Shown one piece after another: positions 4,420-6,397 of a DNA stretch of 6,397 nucleotides (position 1 is the first letter of the stretch; each line of letters begins with the position of its first letter). The position numbers and the translations under genes were made by a program. The notes under the pieces are model-generated. The model was not told where the DNA came from. It saw only the letters and a list, made by a program, of their open reading frames with translations, and ran no database searches. This DNA is from a bacterium (GTDB taxonomy: Bacteria; Actinomycetota; Acidimicrobiia; Acidimicrobiales; Bin134), in assembly GCA_028820035.1 (NCBI GenBank), contig JAPPKI010000477.1, forward strand, positions 1 through 6,397, written 5' to 3'.

Positions 4420-6397
4420 CAGCCCCCCTCGTCCCCCAAGAAAACGGCTCTGGCCAGGTCATCTCGCTCAGCAAGTTCAGAGGCCGGGCCTTCGAAACGC
4501 ACTTGGCCCTTCTCGATGAACACCGCTCGGTCAGCCAATTCCAGGGCGATGTTGAGCGACTGCTCGACGATGACAATGGTCTGCCCGGTGGATTGGAGTC
4601 GCTCGATATGGCCCATCAGCTCGGCCACCGCAGTGGGAGCCAGGCCGAGGGACAGCTCGTCGATGAGGAGGACTTCGGGCGGGCACAACAGGGTTCGGGC
4701 CAAGGCCAGCATCTGCTGTTGGCCGCCCGACAAGGCATCTGCGCGGTCGTCGAGGCGGGAGCGAAGCTCGGGAAACAGCTCAAGGGCGTGCTCGATGCGG
4801 CGCTGCCGCTCAGCCTTGTCGTCTCGAAGCTGGTAGGCCCCCATTTCCAGGTTGTGGCGCACGCTGAGCGGCGCCCACACGCCGTTTCCCCCCAGCAAGG
4901 TCTGGATGCCCATATCCGTTCGCTGCTCGGGGGTCGAGAAGGTGATGGTGCGGCCGCCCAGGCGCACCACTCCCCGCTCCGGGGTGCCGAGGCCGGCGAT
5001 GACCCGCAAGATGGTCGACTTGCCGGCGCCGTTGGTGCCCAGCAAGGCCAGGGTCTCGCCCTTGCGGACTTCGAAGCCCACGTCGAAAAGAACCTGGACG
5101 TTGCCGTAGCTGAAGTCGATGTCGGCCAATTGCAGGGCGGGAATGTGCTCGGGGTTCTCCCGTTGGCGATCGCTTTCGGCCTGCTCCTCAAGTATCTCGG
5201 CCACGTTGCGCGACAGGTCGCGCCGGATGTGGCGGGCGCCGTTCAACATGAAGGCCCCGCCGACGATGGTGGAGGGCAGGCCCAGCACCAGGATGGTGGT
5301 CTTGGGGCCGCTGGCATCGACCACCATGGCCGACAACAGGCCGCCGCCGGCCGCACCGATGAAGAAGATGTACAGCGTGGACAGTGCCGAGCCGATGCCC
5401 CGAAGCCGGTAAGGGACGACGGCTTGCATGAGGGGCCCGACCATGGCGAAGGCCGCGAACATCATCAATGCACCGGGGACGTCCAGCACGGCGAAGAGCC
5501 ATGGGTTGGGCATGTTGAACTGAATGGGCAACAACAGAGCGGAGGGAAGGATGAGGGCACCGATCAGCCCCATCGCCCGGGTGGGATTCTGGCGATATAG
5601 GCGATCGAACCATCGGCCGACGAACGGCATGATGGCGATCACTCCTACGCCCGACGCGGTGGTGAGGGTGCCACGGCCCAGAGGCCCCAGGCCGTACTCG
5701 TCCTCCAGGAACAACGAGGTGAGCACTGGTCGGCTGAATAGACCGAAGCCCAGCGCCGCGAAGCCGAGGAGCACCGTGCGCAGGGTCGCCACCTTGTTGA
5801 GCCGGGCGAACGCCGCTTCAAGCGAGATGGGGGCCGGGTCGCCAGCGTCGCCGGCCTTGCCCAGAACATCGGTCTTCTCCCACTGGCCTCGCACCGGCTC
5901 AGGGAGCCGGAAGGCCAGCACGGCCACCACGGCCACCGGGATCCACAGGGTGTAGTAGGTCCAACGCCAGCTGACGACGGCGGCAATGCCCCCCACCAGT
6001 ACGGGGCTGATGATGCTCACCGTGCGTCCCGACATGATGGTGAGCGAAGCGATGCGGCCCCGCACCCCGATGGGGTACTGGTCGGCGATGAGCGAATTGT
6101 GGACCGGCAGGGTGTTGGACTTGGCGATCCCGGTCCCGAGCCGGGCAAAGAAGAACACCGCCACATTGCGGGCCAGGCCCGACAGCAGCGAGAAGAACCC
6201 GAAGGCGAGGCCGGCCGCCCCGATGACCGGTCCCCGGCGAAATCGATCGGCGAGCCAGCCCATGGGCAATGCACCTAAGAACACAAACGACACCGAGGCG
6301 GCGCCCAAGAAAACGATGACCCCATCACCAACCCCGAAGCTGTCGCGGATCTCAGGAGCGAGAACTGCCAGCGCCGCCGCTTCAAGCTCATCGAGGC
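4419..6397 (-). CDS. MFS transporter fused to a LivF-type ABC ATPase (5' end beyond right edge)
   Basis: The frame is open from the right edge to the TGA at 4421-4419: 658 visible residues, starting inside MFS helix 1. An internal TTG at 6308 could be mistaken for the start, but the 29 residues before it (LDELEAAALAVLAPEIRDSF and on) are typical MFS helix-1 sequence. Visible residues 1-388 are a nearly complete 12-helix MFS carrier, with motif A GWLADRFRRG at 46-55. A charged linker (about 389-416, RHIRRDL...EEQAESDRQRE) leads to a LivF ATPase: Walker A GTNGAGKST (453-461), signature LSGGQ (555-559), Walker B LLIDE (576-580), and VEQ (610-612), with the Gln that LivF proteins carry at the H-loop. 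The Q-loop position seems to be Gly. Both MFS termini are normally cytosolic, so the ATPase is on the correct side. The LivF part presumably pairs with LivG of the next gene. The substrate of the MFS part is unknown. Confidence 0.9.
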   Translation of the reverse strand, partial: LDELEAAALAVLAPEIRDSFGVGDGVIVFLGAASVSFVFLGALPMGWLADRFRRGPVIGAAGLAFGFFSLLSGLARNVAVFFFARLGTGIAKSNTLPVHNSLIADQYPIGVRGRIASLTIMSGRTVSIISPVLVGGIAAVVSWRWTYYTLWIPVAVVAVLAFRLPEPVRGQWEKTDVLGKAGDAGDPAPISLEAAFARLNKVATLRTVLLGFAALGFGLFSRPVLTSLFLEDEYGLGPLGRGTLTTASGVGVIAIMPFVGRWFDRLYRQNPTRAMGLIGALILPSALLLPIQFNMPNPWLFAVLDVPGALMMFAAFAMVGPLMQAVVPYRLRGIGSALSTLYIFFIGAAGGGLLSAMVVDASGPKTTILVLGLPSTIVGGAFMLNGARHIRRDLSRNVAEILEEQAESDRQRENPEHIPALQLADIDFSYGNVQVLFDVGFEVRKGETLALLGTNGAGKSTILRVIAGLGTPERGVVRLGGRTITFSTPEQRTDMGIQTLLGGNGVWAPLSVRHNLEMGAYQLRDDKAERQRRIEHALELFPELRSRLDDRADALSGGQQQMLALARTLLCPPEVLLIDELSLGLAPTAVAELMGHIERLQSTGQTIVIVEQSLNIALELADRAVFIEKGQVRFEGPASELAERDDLARAVFLGDEGG
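4423..4430 (-). promoter_or_regulatory. Ribosome-binding site of the LivHMG fusion gene
   Basis: On the minus strand GAGGGGGG (4430 to 4423) precedes the ATG at 4419, with the GAGG core about 7 nt from the start codon, an ideal Shine-Dalgarno position. It lies inside the last codons of the upstream gene. It supports the ATG at 4419 as the start and suggests translation can reinitiate after the overlapping stop codon. Confidence 0.7.

Noticed and set aside
3454..4836. A 460-codon plus-strand open frame opposite the transporter genes
   Set aside because: It lies antisense to strongly supported LivHMG and LivF coding sequence. Its product is low-complexity (rich in Gly, His, Gln, Asp, Arg) with no recognisable fold, as expected from the reverse strand of GC-rich genes.
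4503..5600. A 365-codon plus-strand open frame
   Set aside because: It is antisense to the MFS-LivF gene, with biased low-complexity composition and no family resemblance.
6306..6308. TTG at 6308 as the start of the MFS-LivF gene
   Set aside because: The frame stays open to the right edge, and the residues before the TTG match MFS helix 1, so the real start lies beyond the window.

Overview
The window reads as chromosomal DNA from a high-GC actinobacterium. The evidence is GC-rich coding sequence with strong third-position G/C bias, several GTG starts, start regions without Shine-Dalgarno sequences that suggest leaderless mRNAs, and proteins resembling actinobacterial families. The fused Liv-type transporter proteins made me think of Acidimicrobiia-like lineages, but that placement is an impression. 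No rRNA, tRNA, CRISPR array or insertion sequence was found.

Layout, left to right. (1) Positions 1-746, minus strand: the N-terminal 248 residues of an M1-family zinc aminopeptidase, which runs off the left edge before its catalytic motifs. (2) Positions 747-881: a 135-bp divergent intergenic region. It holds a plausible leaderless promoter for the aminopeptidase and, on the other side, a palindrome-rich promoter/operator for a toxin-antitoxin operon. (3) Positions 882-1507, plus strand: a complete VapBC/FitAB-type pair, a ribbon-helix-helix antitoxin followed by a PIN-domain toxin, with a 4-nt overlap. (4) Positions 1508-1569: a short convergent gap with at most a weak hairpin. (5) Positions 1570-6397, minus strand: two large transporter genes in one operon, transcribed right to left and overlapping by 1 nt.

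The transporter operon is the notable part. The upstream gene (5' end off the right edge) encodes a major facilitator superfamily (MFS) transporter fused at its C-terminus to a LivF-type ABC ATPase. The downstream gene encodes LivH permease, LivM permease and LivG ATPase in one 949-residue chain. Together the two chains supply the four core domains of one HAAT-family (branched-chain amino acid/amide/urea type) ABC importer: two permeases and two ATPases. The LivF half is covalently tethered to an unrelated secondary transporter. No substrate-binding protein lies in the window. If the two chains assemble as the domain inventory suggests, the product is an ABC importer physically linked to an MFS carrier, possibly coupling uptake of one compound to transport of another. 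This coupling is inference; the domain fusions are read directly from the sequence.
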